Below, one piece after another: positions 38,537-49,300 of a DNA stretch of 64,000 bases (position 1 is its first letter; every line of letters begins with the position of its first letter). A program made the position numbers and the translations under genes. The stretch covers positions 19,106,197-19,170,196 of the forward strand of contig NC_133230.1 in the NCBI RefSeq assembly GCF_040436345.1. Direction: 5' to 3'. The stretch comes from Pagrus major (taxonomy: Eukaryota > Chordata > Actinopteri > Spariformes > Sparidae). The notes beneath the pieces are model-generated. The model was not told the DNA's origin and did no database searches. It saw nothing but the letters and a program-made list of their open reading frames with translations.

Positions 38537-38836
38537 ATGAAAGCCATCAGTCCCGTCCGCTCGGTGAGGAGCTGCTACAAGGCCGTGTGCTGCCTCTCGG
38601 AGCAGAGCCTCGTCATCAGCCGGAATAAACACTCGTGTCTGGAGGAGCAGGTGAGCGCGCTGTGCGACATGAACGACTGCTACTCGAAGCTGAAGGAGCT
38701 GGTGCCGAGCATCCCGCAGAACGAGGCGGTGAGCCAGGTGGAGATCCTGCAGCACGTTATCGACTACATCTTCGACCTGCAGATCGCGCTGGAGGCGGAG
38801 GACGCAGCCGCGCCGAAGATGGTTTTGTCAATAAAG
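38537..38836 (+). CDS. id3: id3 coding exon 1
   Basis: Codons 1-100 exactly, phase 0, followed by donor AAAG|GTGAGG. Holds the whole HLH domain. Confidence 0.96.
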
Positions 38837-39221
38837 GTGAGGGGTGGGGGGAGAAAGAGAGAGAGAGAGCGTGCGGGCATGGATGCGTGTCCTTCAGCAG
38901 CATACTGGCTTTTTCTGTTCTGCAGCTGAAAAGTGGATTTGATTTCATAGTGTGTCTGCGGATTGCTGTAAAGTTTGCTTCACTCACGCGTCTGCGCCTG
39001 CATGCATGGCGCTTATTCTGTGTTTTTAGTCTGTTAGGATGCAGCAGCAGATGTCCTCTAATGTGTCACGGTTACAAGCAACACTGTTACTCTTCATTAC
39101 ATGCAGTGGAAAATAAAGAGTAGCCTATCAAGCGTCTAACCCTGCTTCTCCTCTGCTCTCCATCCAGACTGCGGATCTTACTCGCAATTTCTCCAAAGAA
39201 GAAGGACGATTGTGCCACTAA
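38537..39221 (+). CDS. id3: DNA-binding inhibitor ID3 (HLH), complete, 2 coding exons
   Basis: Id proteins dimerise with E-proteins (TCF3/4/12) and block their DNA binding because they lack a basic region. Exon 1 (38537-38836) gives 100 residues and exon 2 (39168-39221) 17 more: 117 in all, against 119 in human ID3. Features: [10 protein letters not shown]-terminus with the CDK site Ser5; helix-loop-helix at residues 42-84 ([15 protein letters not shown], then [17 protein letters not shown]); no basic domain; C-terminus [17 protein letters not shown]. The final Cys-His and TADLT match human ID3 (TAELT, SFCH), not ID1. Position next to e2f2 agrees. A BMP element and TATA promoter lie upstream. 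Confidence 0.96.
39168..39221 (+). CDS. id3: id3 coding exon 2
   Basis: Acceptor CTCTCCATCCAG, then codons 101-117 and TAA. Too short to appear as an open frame on its own. The exon runs on to 39242 as 3' UTR. Confidence 0.95.
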   Translation, partial: TADLTRNFSKEEGRLCH

Positions 39222-39738
39222 AGATGACATTTCCATATTACGGTAGGTGTGTGTTTAACTCGTAATCCGTCACATCTTTAGAAATTATTATTATTAAGAT
39301 CACAAGATGAATTGGCTGGAAAAACACGTCCCATCTCCAGGCAACTCGTTTAAGAATCACCACTGTGTTCTTTTTGTGAGGTTCAAAATAAAACTTAAAA
39401 AAAAAACAACCAACAAAACAAGCGAGAATAGTGTTGGCATTGATGTGCTGAAGGGATGAAAGTCTCTTTACCCTGCACATTCGCCATGGTTGCCAATTAG
39501 ACAGGCCAGTGACTGTGTAGCGGATTCATCGCTATCTGCCTGGGGTTAATGAAAGTTCCATGCGAGGCGCCAGTCTGTCTGCTCGCCTCTGCAGGGAGGG
39601 GAGGGGTGAGGGCGAGAGGGAGAGATCTGACTTCACTTTTCTTCCTTTCTCTCCATGCAGGTGCAGGGAAACACATGTCTCCACTTCACTCCGGGCAAGA
39701 GGACAAGAGGGGCAAGAAAGGGTGGGATAGGTATTTGG

Positions 39739-39790
39739 AAGAGAAGGAGAAGAAGGAGGAGGAGGAGGAGAAGGAGGAGGAGGAGGAGGG
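39739..39790 (+). repeat. id3: (GGA/GAA)n purine tract in id3 3' UTR
   Basis: About 50 bases of GAG/GGA triplets. It accounts for the Arg-rich and Glu-rich frames read here. Confidence 0.9.
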
Positions 39791-40411
39791 AGGTGAAGGG
39801 TTTTAAAGAAAGAAAAAGACAAGAAAAAACTGTTTCCAAGATGAGTGGGGGATCAACAGTAGTGCATGAGCAAGAAAACAGAGACTCATTCTTTTGGCCC
39901 CTGGACAGACAAATCAACACACCAAAGCAGAAGCCAGGATTGGAAAGCGAAAGCGAACCGGCTTTATGTGCCCTCCTTCGAGAAAAAACCCTGGGATCCC
40001 CTGTAGCTAGAAGTAGAAATATTGGTACATTGTTCTTTTTATTTTCCTTTTCCTTTTGGTTTTGTTTTGTTTTTTTGTGCGTGTTTCATTCCCAACCTAA
40101 ACACCCAACCCTGAACCCTTTCTAGTCTCACATCATCTCATCATCACATAATTATTTCCCCACCCTAATCTGATTTCTAACGATCTGGAGACTGTTACAA
40201 CTTTCAACCGAATGTGTACATATCTGCTGTGGGTATGTAAGGCTGAATGGGAGTTTGGGTTTTCTTAGGTATAATCAGAACTCTATACTAGAGTTAATTG
40301 TAAATGTTTGTAGGGATTGTGTTATTTCTACAGACAATGTGCTGTGAGTTTCATAAACTCTTTATTATAAAGTGTGCTTTGTATGTATGTATGTATGTTC
40401 TTATGTAATGA

Positions 40412-40417
40412 AATAAA
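40412..40417 (+). terminator. id3: id3 polyadenylation signal
   Basis: AATAAA followed by an A-rich run and then GTG/TTTGG-rich sequence. Confidence 0.75.
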
Positions 40418-40435
40418 AAAACAAGATGTGAAACA

Positions 40436-43400
40436 GTTTGGCCTTTATCGTTATGTTTTGATATCACAGATGCGTTTGATCTGAAGTGGTGTTATTCAGA
40501 AGTGAAGGTTGACGCTGACGTGACTTTTTGGGCTTTGGATGACAATGAAATGCTGATACAACAGGATGTACTCAGATGAATCTTGAGGTTGAGTGGTTGG
40601 AAATCAAACGAAGGGAGTTTCCTGTGAGTGCTTCTAATTTTCCAAAGAATGAGTTGCCATCAGATTACAACAGTTGAACTTCCTAAATGGTGAAGAAGAG
40701 AGGATGTCACCGCTCTGATCATTCATAAATCTTAAGGGCCATGCTCAGCAGATGGATATAAACATTCATGGCACCACTTCAGCATGTGTATACTTGAACA
40801 TGTGCTGCCTTGACCTTGGAAGCTGAAGAGCATCTCCTGTGACATCCATGCATCATCACAATTAGGCCTACACAAAGAATATAACTGTCTAAACATACAG
40901 TACATTCTGAAATAAATGTTACTGTACTTGGCTGGTGCCAAAAGCTGATCAAACTACTCCACCTTGTGGAGTATGAGGCATGAAATGTTGGCACATACCA
41001 CCATGTGGCCTCATCCGGATCATCAGCAACAGTAAATAATTGTTCAGTGTTCCTATTACCTGTCTTGTTATTTACGGTCTTACCAAACTTTAAAAGAGAG
41101 ACAAATAAAACAGTCAGACTCCTCAATATGATGAAGAATTGAATAAATTGACCTATTTCTAACCTTCAGCATATGCTAATAATGAGGTTACAGCTCCATC
41201 TAGTGGTGAAAATAGGTTATTGGAAATCATTTTCAGTCTAGGTTCAGGCTGCCCAAAGTGGGCTTGCAATAATAATCAATTTGGCCTGCTGGATTTTTAT
41301 TATTTTTCATTATTTCATCTTAACAATACAATACAATAAATTATAATGCATTACATTACAATAGGTGCTTGCTTTTGTCCCATGGCCAGGGGTAGAACAC
41401 CAGTTCACTTGTTGTATAGTTCATAAGAGGGCCTCAAAGGTCCCTTTAACCCTTTGACTTTATCTGATCCTATTAAGTTTCAGTTTTGGCCCTCCAAAGG
41501 GAAAAAATATGGAACACAGACTGTAAACAGGTGACAAATTACAGGAAACCCCTTAATAAATGAGTGGACAAACATAACAAGGTTATGGTCATGGTGGATC
41601 TGTTTTACTGTGGGAGGGCATGTTGGGCGCATGGCACTGTTAGATGGAAGGGTCGCTGCTGATGGAAGTTGATCTGACTGATCACGTTTATCCTGTGAGG
41701 AAACTATCCTTATGGACGCAGGTTCTTCCAGGATGAGAATGCCCCATCCACAGGGCACAAGGGCTCACTGAATGGTTTGATGGTTTACAACAATCCTGCC
41801 GCACAAAAACATCCACTGTGCCTGCAAATTCTAAATAATATACTTGTTTAACACTGTTTTTAGCAAGTATCCATCATCATCAGTGTCAAAGATAAATCTT
41901 AGCATGCTGTTCCCAACTCGTTTAATACTGACACTTTGGATTGTTACGCTGGCCACCAACCCGAAGCATCTACATTATAGTTACATTTTTATGTGTCTAT
42001 TTCTATTTTCCAGCTAATTCTTTTACTTGAATTACATTGAGAATGACTAATGAGTCAAATTCCTTGTATATGTACACATACACAATAGCTGTTTTTGATT
42101 TATTTATTGCTCAGACTGTGTGAGTGTTGAACTCTTCGGTCATTTCAGGGGTGTAGTTAGATCAGGTCATTAATGTCATTTGTTCCTCACCTATAGCATG
42201 CAAATGAGGGGACAATGTACCATCATCACCTTAATGTATATTACGCTTACAATGAGCTACAAATTAGCATAGAGAAGAGACAACAACTGACTGACACTGT
42301 GTCAAAAATAAACATTGTAATTTTCACAAAGGCAGTATTTGTTGACTAATGTTTTTGTTGGAATATGCAGATAATTTGATTGCCTGAAGCTAACAGCAAA
42401 CAAAGTAAACAAGAAACAATGCTTGAGGCTGCAGCACAAAAGATCAGGTCCCAGTTTACACCACAAGGTGGGGGTGTTGTATGAGGATGCGACAACTCAT
42501 GTCCTCCTGACATCCCAGGAATGTGAACCCTGTGAGCACAAGATAAACTTGTTGCTTTGGATGTCAAAATGCACCTCCGCAGGTCAAGTGTTGGTTTGAC
42601 ATAGAAATGCAACCCTTTGACCCTGCAACAAACCCAAATTTGGTTTGATACAGGACAGAGATGACTGAGCATCAAGTGATGAACAAAACAAGTCAGGCCT
42701 AAATATAATCCAAGGATTTCATCAGTCACATAACACCAACTCTGATTCATTGCAGCGATGACATGGACAAGTTTTGGCATGTGTCAAACAAAAGCCCATC
42801 ACTGCTGGGAACAGTATGTATGTTGATGTGAGAGCACTTTTTCTGTTTGTCTGGTGTGTAGTGAGCCTCCAGTGAGAGCTATTTCACACCAAACTTACAA
42901 CCACTTTAAAGACACATGATATGTTTACTTTGCACCATTTATAGTCCAGGCTAACTTCATGAGTTGTTGCCTCTCAGTTTAGAAAACAGTCAATGTCAAA
43001 TAAAAATATAGATATCATGAAATACAGTATCGTGTCTAGGGGTGTCACGATAAATCTGTGTTGACAATAACCTTGATATTTAAAAAGTGAAGTATTTATA
43101 TCATACTAATAATAAACATGTGATAATATTGTGACATTGTATTGATTGCAGATGTTACGTTTGTTTATCATTTTATCTGGTGGCCTTTTCATCATTCATT
43201 AAGTGTCATTGTTCTCTTTCCACCCCCCTACACTCATATTTTTAGTGTAATTCATTCAAATCACAGAGACAAACCACACAATAAACAAAGTCATACATTA
43301 ATTTTACTGCCAGGGCCGGATAAAATGGATGGAAAACAATAGGTAGACTGTATTTTTTGGGCCCCCTAAACTCATATTTCAATATTTGGTAAACAAATAA

Positions 43401-45268
43401 AATTACTTAAATGGCACATGATTGTGATCATGCTCATTAATTATTCATTAGTTATTACCTATTATTATATTTTTAGGTAATTAATATTACTTTTTTAAAT
43501 GTGTGTTAAACATTAATGTATGTAGTTGATGTTCTTTTTTCCTTGTTGGCCCCCCTAGTGGTAAGGAGGCCCTAGGCATGTGCCCAGATCCTGCCCAGCT
43601 GGCAGCATTAGTTCTGTACAGATATCACAATAATAAAATTATCCTGAATTCTTTTTGCCACAATAATGCTGTCGTGGAAATCTGATATAGTAAGAGCTTG
43701 TGTCATATTTACCAGTATGACCAGTTTCATGTGCGTAGCCCAGTGTATCATACTTTGCCAGATCATATCAGAACGGGTGCCTGATCCTGATCCGAGCTCT
43801 CCAAAGAAGACATTAAAAATCACATTTAAAGACAGTTACTTTAACAGTTTCTTAATAGTTTGATCTGAACAGCATATAAATCTGGACTCCCATGACAGTG
43901 GTGGGTTATGCAATATCTCTAAAGAGTTGAACTGCAATTTGTAGTTTGGTATGAAAGAGGAAGAAACCAAGGGTGGAGATTTATTATTTTGCCAGTTCTG
44001 TTTGTATTTCTTGTCTCTTACATGTGTTAAATGTTGCAACATCATGCGAAGCAGATTTCTCAACCAACAGACAATTACGATTTATCTTACCTAATCCAGT
44101 GTAATAAGCAACGGGCTGTGTCAGCTTTCCCACCATTAGTTCTCTGTAGGTGTTTTCCTGAGTGAATATATCACAATGATCTTATCTTGCATTCAGAACA
44201 TTTTCAGATTTCTTGATTGCATTTTGAAATGTAGTTCAAATAGAGGCATGACAATAGGCCTGCTTTGGTTGGGACTCTGCTATGTTGCCTTGGCCAATGG
44301 GGGTCAAGTCATATGGCTTGGGTGTGTGAGGCTGTGAATGGGGGAGGGGTTGTTTTCTTTCAATATCGCCTCTGAGCCAATAAGCAAGAGTGGTACTGAA
44401 TGAATCCAATTATCATCTACAAACTATCCCCAGTAGCACCTTGCAGCAGGCCACAATACACTTTCATCAAGTGGAAAATGGCTTCCAATGGAAACAATGA
44501 AATGCCCCCTCTTTTAAAGGCTCCAGGAAGATTAGTTTTATACATAATCACATATTGTATATGTTAAACCCCTTGAACACTATTGTTCAACACATTTCCC
44601 AAACATTTTGACCAAAGACAGACTCGTTTTTTAATTTTTTATTAGCTTCCACAAGATAAAACCTTTCCTATTATTTGAAAAATATATTCAAGGGTCAGTG
44701 TCATTTCTTGTTACACTTGTTCCCCCCAGGCTAAACCTGACATGTTAATAACAAGCATATTAATCAATATTAATGTCTCAAATGTCTCAATGCACTTTTT
44801 GGGCTGTACCATTACATCAAATATGAATTTCTGTATGTTTTATGCAGAATATTCCTTTTAATTTTTAATTTTTAAGGACTCTGTGATCTTGACTAGAGTT
44901 TAGAATAACGTTTTGTTAATGTTAACAACATGCTCACTCAACATCATGAGGTTTGTATTTATGTACAGGCAAGAAAGTTGAAGTTGGGGGTGCTTTATGA
45001 TGCAGTATGGGTCAAAAAGCTGCTTATTTGGCTTTTAATACCCACAAAAAGTGTGGTAACAACAATGTTACAAGTCTTTTATTATACCACTGATTGTATA
45101 GACTAGACTCATTCACATTCAGAATAATAAGAGGTCATTGTCTCCAACTCCAGCCTGGAAATAAAAGAACATTATGTCCCTGAATCGTGCTACTGGCCCT
45201 TTAAGAAGAGCGGCCCCGTCCTCGTACAACTGTTTTATGCAAATATGACAAGCCGAACGTGCCGCGGG
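40436..45268. other. Intergenic stretch between id3 and e2f2
   Basis: No exon recognised. 43312-43600 looks like a degraded hAT-type element. The remainder is AT-rich unique sequence with no structure I can support. Confidence 0.6.
43312..43600. mobile_element. Degraded hAT-like element
   Basis: Opens CAGGGCCGGATAAAATGG and closes AGATCCTGCCCAG, an imperfect inverted pair. GGGCCCCCTAA inside the left end and GGCCCCCCTAGTGGTAAGG near the right end are typical of a common fish family. Confidence 0.5.
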
Positions 45269-45332
45269 CCAATCAGAGGCGAGATCGAACCGCGGGAGAT
45301 CTAAATTTCGCGGGAGCAGGTTTGGCGCTAAA
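45269..45332 (+). promoter_or_regulatory. e2f2: e2f2 promoter with E2F sites and CCAAT box
   Basis: CCAAT at 45269-45273, TTTCGCGG at 45306-45313 and TTTGGCGCTAAA at 45321-45332. The last is a near-perfect two-sided E2F site. There is no TATA box. Tandem E2F sites here fit the known autoregulation of E2F1-3 promoters at G1/S. Confidence 0.8.
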
Positions 45333-45365
45333 AAAGCTCTTCTTCCCCAGCTCTTGTCCCCTTGT

Positions 45366-45491
45366 ATGGAGAGCCGGAGCTCTGAGGTGGACGGACAGGA
45401 GTCACAGACCGGGTCGGATTCCGCATCAGAAAGGGGGTCAACACAAGAAGCTGTGAATCTCAAGGTGGAGCCGGATCTCACTGAGACCTAG
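45366..45491 (+). CDS. Upstream ORF in the e2f2 leader, 41 codons
   Basis: An ATG 34 bases after the E2F palindrome opens a 41-codon frame (starts MESRSSEVDGQ, ends KVEPDLTET) closed by TAG. It ends 372 bases before the e2f2 start and cannot join it in frame without splicing. If transcription starts just after the E2F sites this is the first ATG and would reduce e2f2 translation. It shows no domain; it is acidic and Ser/Glu-rich. Confidence 0.5.
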   Translation: MESRSSEVDGQESQTGSDSASERGSTQEAVNLKVEPDLTET

Positions 45492-45863
45492 AAGTACTGG
45501 ACTTTTAAAATACTGAGTGTTTGATATTATTTATTTAAGCAGCAGTTCTTTTCATATCCTCTAAGGCTAGTTTCCTCTGCAGTTTGTTACCGGACAAAGG
45601 ACAACAACACCGAGCAGTCAGCCGCATTTACCGAGTACAGTTATAAGAAATTAGGTGTAAATTGCTTATTTAACTCATGTAGTTCGCTTTAAACAGGCTG
45701 ATCTCGGCTGTGTGTGTCGCTCCTGGATATTTTGAGCTGAGAAATATATATTTTCATAGCAGCAGCAACTTGCTAGGAAGCGATTCAGCACAGCATTTGG
45801 AGAGCTGAGCCACTTCTCCCTCCGCTTGACCAATCCGGTTAAATTTAGTTTACTCAGGGAAAA

Positions 45864-46145
45864 ATGATGCGGATGCCCAAAGGCGTCTCTCCGGCGTCGG
45901 GTCGGCCAGCAGCGGGGCTGCCTCCTTGCTCTCAGCAGAAGATGAAGGTTTTGTCCACCGGAGGAGGAGTGAAGACCGAGTTCTTCAGCAGCGGGCTGTC
46001 CAGCCCGCTCATGAACACGGTACCGGCCGGCTATTTCACCCAGATCTGCAACACCACCGCGGCCGAACAAAGAGCCAACAGCCTGTATTCAACCCCCCAC
46101 GGACCAGAGGCTAAACCCATCAGATCATCCTCCGGGAGGTTGCCG
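45864..46145 (+). CDS. e2f2: e2f2 coding exon 1
   Basis: Residues 1-94, phase 0, donor TTGCCG|GTAGGG. Two adjacent ATG codons (MM) begin it; a third Met at codon 4. The leader back to about 45340 is GC-rich and contains one uORF. Confidence 0.9.
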
Positions 46146-46303
46146 GTAGGGAATCAAACACACACTACACATACACATTTTCAGTGACCAAATGTCTTGA
46201 TTTCCATTGGTATGCATGTTTAACAGGGGCCACATTCAAATATGTTTTGACGTGATAAGCCACAGAGGAGCCACTGTGGCCAAATCTACTGGATGTGTGT
46301 GTA

Positions 46304-46343
<40 letters not shown>

Positions 46344-49300
46344 CCCTTTTGCCAGCCATGTTAAGTTGTGTGACATCTTTTCCCGCAGTCCAGCTGTAGT
46401 CAGACGAGACCAGACGCTGCGTGTGGATGAGTTTGATGGTTTTGGTGACGGGTGGATGGGGGGGGCCCCTCTGTTGTGAAAAGGACGGATCAGTGGCCCC
46501 CACAGTGGGAGATAGCTTTTACACAATCAAACAATGCTGGGGGACGAGCAGGCTGGTGGAAGACACTAATGTAAACACAGGATTTTTCTGTCTCCCTTAA
46601 CTGTAAAGAATCAGCTCAGAAATGTTCCTGAGTCTTTCTATTTGGACAGCTTTTTGCGTGATTACACCCGTATGACAGCTGCTCCGACTGCACCTGTCAT
46701 TAAGGCAATACAGAACCTGTGTAACCTGTTCATATCACTGTAGGGAGGAGGTGGAGGGTCAGAGGTCATGCCTGAACAACTGGTGTCTCTTCCTGTGAGC
46801 TGCTCCTTTGGAAACACTAAAAAACGCAAGACAAACACATGTTTGCTGTGTTCCTACTGTACGTGTCCTATAGTCCTGATGGCGCATTTGAAAAGCTTGA
46901 TGATCTGAACGGATTGGGCTCCACACCTGCTGTTGCTTGTTATATATGGTCTCCTTTTTCCAGCCCTACTCAGTGTCACAGCCTTTTTAGATCTAGAGAA
47001 TTGCAGTGAGGCTAAATAGGTTAGGGGTGAGAGGGTGTATGCAGGGTCTCCAAATCTCATGTTAACCCCCTGCCCTTGGAGCCTTCATTCACTAATAGGC
47101 CCCGCAAGAGGATTAGTGGGACGTAAGTAAAGGAAGAAACAGGCTACCACCTGGCTTATCATATGCCAAGGTGAACATAATAACAATTCAAGGCTGTGTA
47201 TATTCTTGGATTCCTCACATGACGTGTGTGACAATTCTCCATTTTGTTTTTCTCCTCTTAATCCAGCGTCAAGAGCAGTTCATGTGACAGATAGTTGCTC
47301 TATAGCAGGCCCAGGCTGGAGTGTCTTGGATGTGGGCTGTTAGGGTTTATTATACATATACTGCAATGTTATCGTCATAGGATGGTGACAAGTTGGTGAT
47401 AAGGAGCCAGTGGGTTGAGTGTGTTTTCACACTGATAAGTGGGTTTGTCCATTCTTTCTCCCTGCCACACATACAGGTCTGATGGTCCTTAAAAAGCCTT
47501 AAATTCAATGTTAGAAATATTTAGGCCTTAAAAGTTATTAGTTTAACATTTTTATTTGTCAGGTCTTGTTTGCCACAAATGTTTTATTTCATCTCATATC
47601 CATCTTTTACTTTATTTTTTATCAAAATTAGTCAAGCTCTTCTGCATAAAAACTCCACATTTCTGATGTTGGGGATTTTTAAAGCTACGACTGACCCTAA
47701 TACTGTCTTTTTACTTCATATTTGCCGTTACCTGTTGGCAAAATGTAGATTTACCTTACTCATTCGACATAAAACCTACCTCGGGGGGACAACATGTATG
47801 CTCCTCAGCTTTATACTTACCGGCAATGCTTGAATAAGAGACGGATGATTCGTCCAAAGCTCAGTCTTACATTTGATTCAGATTTAAGCGACTGATCCCT
47901 GCAGACACCCTGTGTTGTCATCATATTAAAGGTGCAATATGGTAAGATGCCATGTGCCCAATTCAGACTCAAAACAAAAAGAGGGCAGCATACCACCAGA
48001 GTAACCGCTAACTGCTGCTAACTGTTAGCGCTGCTGCTAGTGGTCCAGACTGTGACCTCAGACCATTACTCCGAGCTCCCTGACGGCACTGCTAGCTGCA
48101 CAGCTAACTAAGCTAACTAGCTAATGTCATCTACATTTAGCGGCAGTTACCCATATTTCTTTTCAGTATGAATTTGACAGGGTGCAAATTCTTACTTATT
48201 GCACCTTTTAGATCTGTTTTTAAGCGACTTGAGCAAAGCCAGTGTTCTTGCTTATTGCACAGGTGTAGTTCACCACAAAAATAAAGTCTCGATTGATGTG
48301 AGAAAGAGTGATGCACTTTTGAAATTGCAGGGCAGGTTTCAAAAGTCCCAAAGCCCCATGATTGTGAAACTTCCTCAGCACTTTTCAGTAAATAGGGTAA
48401 AGTTTCTTTTTGAGGGGAAAAAAGCCCCTAGAAGCCTTGAGGTGAAAATTACCTTGTTCAAAAAACACTAAAGAAACACGAAGCCTTCTCATCCCATTTG
48501 ATTCCCTTTTCTAAACAGACACAGTGGGTTGTTTTCCTTCCTTGCTTCTGCCCTGCCTCAAAAACCTCTGATGATGATCTTACAGCTTCCTCTTTTTAGT
48601 TTTATTTCCCATTCATTTTTCTTGAATTTTCAGGTAGTGCTTAGAGGTAGTCATAGCTTTCTGCCTTTCGGTCGGTGCCTCATGGTCTCTGACACAGATG
48701 TGTATTTCGGCAGCAGCTCATGCAGTGTTGACTCATTTTCCGGTCACGTCCCAAATACTGCCACATTATCTTCACCGCTCAAACGCCCTTAAATACAGAG
48801 ATTTGGATGCACAGATCAGTGCACACATCAATGTGAGCTTCTGTTTTAAGTCGCAGAGCATTACTTCTGACTGCAGCTGGTGTGGCTAAAATTAAATCCT
48901 CAGGTTTCATCAACAAATGTTGTTTTTTTGTTTCTCGTCACACATTATTAAAGACCAAAACATGACTCAAGCATAGGAAATGCCCATTTATTTGGACATT
49001 AAGAGCCAGTGATAAGTAAAGGTGCAATATATAAGAGTATTAGTTGGAAACATTAACATTATCAAACTTGAAAACAGCAGTGAGAATGTCTTCTTCATGT
49101 GCTTGCTGACACAGCAGCCTCACTGTATGTTCAGTCATGTTCTCACATTAACAGGAAGTGCTTAATGTACATCTCACTTCCTTCAAATTAAACAACATTA
49201 CAACCACTGTCTTTTAGGCTTTTTGAAACAGGATGCTTAGCTCAGCATGGACGTCTGAGTTCCTTTAAGCACAAACAAACTAAACAAATCTACATAACAG

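Larger units (their letters stand above)
39222..40435 (+). other. id3: id3 3' UTR, split by an intron
   Basis: The UTR starts at 39222. 21 bases later a donor (CG|GTAGGTGT at 39243) opens an intron that ends at TTTCTCTCCATGCAG (39660); the third exon starts at 39661. Id genes are known for this exon 3 that is all UTR. AATAAA is at 40412-40417, so cleavage is expected around 40435. A (GGA)n purine tract lies inside the last exon. Confidence 0.8.

Noticed and set aside
38635-39123. 162-codon frame overlapping id3 exon 1 in another frame
   Set aside because: Shadow of the GC-rich HLH exon; the id3 frame is the conserved one.
39655-40125. 156-codon Arg-rich frame
   Set aside because: Falls in the id3 3' UTR and comes from the GGA tract.
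42346-42780. 144-codon minus-strand frame
   Set aside because: No family resemblance; sits in plain intergenic DNA with no promoter or splice context.
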